A DNA stretch of 8,066 bases from contig CAMWMT010000100.1 in the NCBI GenBank assembly GCA_947175375.1, positions 1 through 8,066 of the forward strand, in the 5' to 3' direction. How positions within the stretch are numbered: position 1 is the first letter of the stretch; the number at the start of each line of letters is the position of its first letter. The notes below the pieces were generated by a model. It had not been told where the DNA came from. It saw only the letters and a list, made by a program, of their open reading frames with translations, and did no database searches. Both the position numbers and the translations under genes were made by a program. Positions 6,359 to 8,066 of this stretch are shown here, in pieces. Origin of the DNA: an uncultured Clostridiaceae bacterium. GTDB taxonomy: Bacteria; Bacillota; Clostridia; Lachnospirales; Lachnospiraceae.

Positions 6359-7294
6359 TTAAGAATTTATTTTCTTTCTGGTCTTTGCAATCTTTTTAAA
6401 TTCTTCATGCTTTTCTTCACACCATGATATATAATTGTCAACTGTAATAATATCAGTTCTATAGTTATCAGGTATGCTTTTCTCCTGCTTACCAGTTATT
6501 CTATACCAATAGAAATCAGATTCCTCATTAAAAGCGGCCCGTTCCTCAGATGTGAATTTCTCAGAGTTCTGCAGATAGTTTTGCACTTTTTTGTGGCTAT
6601 ATCTGGGAGATTCTGGTCTGTTTTTGTCAGCAACTTTTTTATAATTCCTGGAGCATTCCGGACAATACTTATTTTTTTTGTCTTTTTGTATATGTATGCT
6701 GTCGCAGTTTTTACAGAAATGAAATTTATACTCACAATTCCTCATTTCAATCAAATCTAAAATGAGGATCTGATTTGTGTTTGCAACGTCATAGACCATA
6801 TACCATTTTCCATTGATAAAATGTGGTACTACAGAGAAAGGCGGAAACATTTCAATGGACTGCATTAAAAATATATCAATGGGATGTACTTTTGTATCTT
6901 CTGGGACATCGTTCCATCCCTGATCCCTTATAATTTCAAGGAGCTTTTCGTGAGTTTCCTTTTGCTTTTCCTGAGAAATATATTTATTGTTGTGTGTATT
7001 GAATGATTTAACAGCAGTAAAGCCCTTTTCGTTAAAATTGATATTATTAACATAACTTTCAATGATACTGATGAAGAAAGAAACATCATCTGTTAAGTAT
7101 TCTTCGTATGCATCGTCTAATTTCCGGATTCCTTCATCGTCATGTGCATCAATAAGTCTGTCATAATTTTCATAATATTCCTGCTGGGCAGAGTGATAAT
7201 AGTTATAGATATTTATAGAAATCTGTCCAAATTCAAAAAATTCTCCTGTTTCCAGGTCTTTCCAACCTGTTTCCAGCTTTAAAAAAGTAGCCAT
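6359..7294 (-). CDS. Zinc-ribbon protein of unknown function in a mobile element
   Basis: A 311-residue protein with start ATG 7294. An ATG at 7309 overlaps the ribosome site GGAGG (7303-7307), which sits eight bases before 7294, so the shorter form is right. The N-terminal 120 residues are acidic and rich in tyrosine and asparagine, probably helical. The middle is more hydrophobic (FPPFSVVPHFINGKWYMVYD, about 150-169). A zinc-ribbon follows with C194-x2-C197, thirteen residues, then C211-x2-C214, and a basic tail of about 95 residues (RNYKKVADKNRP; KTRKKINS). There is no membrane segment. The layout resembles DUF6076 and CGNR-zinc-finger type proteins often found in Lachnospiraceae mobile elements, but I cannot confirm a family. 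It is transcribed away from the excisionase-like gene across a shared control region, where a phage repressor would be expected, so a nucleic-acid-binding regulator is plausible. A defence or accessory gene is the alternative. Its A+T-rich composition differs from the chromosomal genes to the left. Confidence 0.85.
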   Translation of the reverse strand: MATFLKLETGWKDLETGEFFEFGQISINIYNYYHSAQQEYYENYDRLIDAHDDEGIRKLDDAYEEYLTDDVSFFISIIESYVNNINFNEKGFTAVKSFNTHNNKYISQEKQKETHEKLLEIIRDQGWNDVPEDTKVHPIDIFLMQSIEMFPPFSVVPHFINGKWYMVYDVANTNQILILDLIEMRNCEYKFHFCKNCDSIHIQKDKKNKYCPECSRNYKKVADKNRPESPRYSHKKVQNYLQNSEKFTSEERAAFNEESDFYWYRITGKQEKSIPDNYRTDIITVDNYISWCEEKHEEFKKIAKTRKKINS

Positions 7295-7315
7295 GCTATA
7301 TACCTCCATTCTTTA

Positions 7316-7360
7316 TTATCCGTTATAAAAGTGAAAAAACAAGCGGATAAAATCGGATAA
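7316..7360. promoter_or_regulatory. Cluster of CGGATAA motifs in the divergent control region
   Basis: CGGATAA occurs on the + strand at 7344-7350 and 7354-7360, exactly ten bases apart, and once inverted (TTATCCG) at 7316-7322 just upstream of the zinc-ribbon gene's ribosome site. Ten-base spacing puts two sites on the same helix face. This looks like a regulator binding array for the - strand gene. I found no clearly good -10/-35 pair for that gene; TATAAC within the - strand of 7320-7330 is a weak possibility. Confidence 0.4.
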
Positions 7361-7392
7361 CACAAATGATAAAACATGATGTATAATAAAGA

Positions 7393-7424
7393 TATCCAAT
7401 AAATTTATATTGAAATATTGGATA
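7393..7424. promoter_or_regulatory. 9-bp inverted repeat, probable operator
   Basis: TATCCAATA (7393-7401) and TATTGGATA (7416-7424) are perfect complements separated by 14 bases, so their centres are 23 bases apart, about two helical turns. The right arm lies in the spacer of the promoter read toward the excisionase-like gene, directly after its -35. A protein bound here would block RNA polymerase. The repeat is certain; the operator role is inference from its position. Confidence 0.6.
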
Positions 7425-7437
7425 GTAAAAGTATAAA
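7410..7437 (+). promoter_or_regulatory. Probable promoter of the excisionase-like gene
   Basis: TTGAAA (7410-7415), 16 bases, TATAAA (7432-7437) on the + strand. Transcription should start near 7444, giving a leader of about 35 bases before ATG 7479. The promoter overlaps the right arm of the inverted repeat at 7393-7424, as expected for a repressed early phage promoter. Confidence 0.55.
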
Positions 7438-7478
7438 CGAAAATAAAGTATTTGTCAATGGAGGATGGAGAAAGGACA

Positions 7479-7679
7479 ATGAGAGCGGCAGAAGTTAATG
7501 AGATTACAAGTAATACTATGTGTGTTGATACTAATGGACTTGCAAAAGACTATTTGCGTTGTGGAAGAAAGACAGCGGTTGACATTGGAACATCAGCAAA
7601 TGCGTGTATACAGGTTGGGAAACGGGTGCTTTGGAACTTAAAAAAGATTCAGCAGTATATTGATTCGATATCAGAATGA
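7479..7679 (+). CDS. Excisionase-like small DNA-binding protein
   Basis: A 66-residue protein from ATG 7479, chosen because GGAG at 7467-7470 lies eight bases upstream; in-frame starts at 7452 (TTG) and 7458 (ATG) lack a site. The pattern is D-x-NGLAKDYLRCGRKTAVDIG (about residues 17-37), a winged-helix recognition unit, followed by the wing and last helix IQVGKRVLWNLKKIQQYIDS (about 44-63). This is typical of excisionase-like or MerR-type small helix-turn-helix proteins in Lachnospiraceae prophages. The family either helps the integrase excise the element or acts as a transcription factor; the sequence cannot separate these. It is divergent from the zinc-ribbon gene and first in the rightward early operon. 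Its stop overlaps an ATG at 7676. Confidence 0.8.
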   Translation: MRAAEVNEITSNTMCVDTNGLAKDYLRCGRKTAVDIGTSANACIQVGKRVLWNLKKIQQYIDSISE

Positions 7680-7749
7680 GAGATCTGGAGCAGAAAGGAG
7701 CGACGGATCAGTGAATAAGGCAGGAGCAGAAAGGCAGGATACCGGATGA
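7676..7749 (+). repeat. Degenerate 35-bp tandem duplication carrying two 12-codon coupled frames
   Basis: Two 35-base units (7676-7710 and 7711-7745) share GGAGCAGAAAGG at 7687-7698 and 7723-7734. Each starts with a start codon overlapping the previous stop: ATGA at 7676, GTGA at 7711, and ATGA again at 7746 for the next gene. They therefore encode two short frames, MRDLEQKGATDQ (7676-7714) and VNKAGAERQDTG (7711-7749, GTG start). Both have purine-rich sites ahead. They may only carry ribosomes from the excisionase-like gene to the replication gene; a product of their own is doubtful. Confidence 0.45.
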
Positions 7750-8066
7750 ACGGATGGATAAAAATTCATAGAAAGATGCTTGATAATCCGATTGTGATGA
7801 AAGATTCGGATCATCTGGCAGTCTGGGTATTCCTACTTTTAAATGCTGCTCACAAGGAGCATAAGGCACTATTTAAAGGTGATAAAATTACCTTGCAGCC
7901 TGGACAGTTGATTACTGGAAGAAAGACGATCTCAGATAGTTTGAAAATTTCTGACAGCAAAGTGCATCGGATTTTAAAGCTTTTTGAAGCTGAACAACAG
8001 ATTGAACAACAAACAAGTAACAAAAACCGCCTTATTTCCTTGCTAAACTGGGATAAGCACCAATTT
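7746..8066 (+). CDS. N-terminal part of a phage replisome-organiser type protein, partial
   Basis: The frame opens at ATG 7746, six bases after AGGA (7736-7739), and remains open for 107 codons to the window edge. The start reads MNGWIKIHRKMLDNPI, then DHLAVWVFLLLNAAHKEHKA, LQPGQLITGRKTISDSL and KVHRILKLFEAEQQIEQQTS. This is the winged-helix N-terminal domain of replication initiation or DnaD-like proteins of Firmicutes phages, which bind the phage origin and help load the helicase. The GQLITGRK-to-KVHRILK part is the helix-turn-helix. The C-terminal DnaD-like region would lie outside the window. Strong resemblance to proteins I know from such prophages makes the family call fairly safe. Confidence 0.85.
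   Translation, partial: MNGWIKIHRKMLDNPIVMKDSDHLAVWVFLLLNAAHKEHKALFKGDKITLQPGQLITGRKTISDSLKISDSKVHRILKLFEAEQQIEQQTSNKNRLISLLNWDKHQF

Larger units (their letters stand above)
6331..8066. mobile_element. Left end of a prophage or related integrative element, cut by the window
   Basis: The part from about 6331 to the right edge is visibly richer in A and T than the genes at 1-5900. It carries a divergent control region, an excisionase-like protein and a phage-type replisome-organiser protein in the order expected for an early phage region. The left limit is placed at the direct repeat near the integrase-tail-like sequence and is uncertain by some hundred bases. No integrase, portal, terminase or conjugation gene lies in the window, so phage, phage satellite and conjugative element cannot be told apart; the replication protein favours phage or satellite. 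Confidence 0.6.

Noticed and set aside
6496..6735. 79-codon frame on the - strand inside the zinc-ribbon gene
   Set aside because: Out-of-frame shadow of the zinc-ribbon gene with no ribosome site.
7359..7387. TATAAT on the + strand at 7382-7387 as a promoter
   Set aside because: No -35 at a suitable distance (AACACA at 17 bases); the TTGAAA/TATAAA pair further right is better.

Overview
The window looks like a chromosomal segment from a low- to mid-GC anaerobic Firmicute, most likely a Lachnospiraceae gut bacterium. Reasons are strong GGAGG ribosome binding sites, protein styles typical of that family, a large hybrid histidine kinase, and phage genes of a kind common in that group. The species cannot be fixed from the sequence alone.

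Left part (1-3697, + strand) is one compact operon that is already running when the window opens. It holds the tail of a protein that is probably an AAA+ ATPase, a NorD/CobT-type VWA protein started by a TGATG stop/start overlap, two small proteins (75 and 100 residues), and a two-pass membrane protein of 371 residues. The 100-residue protein and the cytoplasmic C-terminus of the membrane protein appear to share one domain (LVWxY near the start, a GY motif near the end). MoxR-type ATPase plus VWA pairs generally act as chaperone or metal-insertion machines on a client protein. Whether the small and membrane proteins belong to that machine is inference.

Middle part (3714-5975): a long imperfect hairpin separates the operon from a convergent gene on the - strand. 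That gene encodes a soluble hybrid histidine kinase (PAS, PAS-like region, HisKA, HATPase, receiver). It has a likely TTG start, a well-formed sigma-A promoter with a palindrome in its spacer, and two adjacent copies of a 12-bp repeat just upstream.

Right part (about 5976-8066) is visibly richer in A and T. After about 380 bases without a convincing gene comes what I read as the edge of a prophage or related integrative element. It shows a short sequence reading like the tail of a phage integrase with a 10-bp direct repeat, a - strand gene for a zinc-ribbon protein, a divergent control region with a 9-bp inverted repeat overlapping a promoter, an excisionase-like DNA-binding protein, two tiny overlapping frames, and the start of a phage replisome-organiser protein cut by the window end. 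No integrase body is present. The zinc-ribbon gene occupies the place where a phage repressor or integrase would normally lie, which makes the divergent pair the most interesting part of the window.

No tRNA, rRNA, CRISPR array or insertion-sequence transposase was seen.
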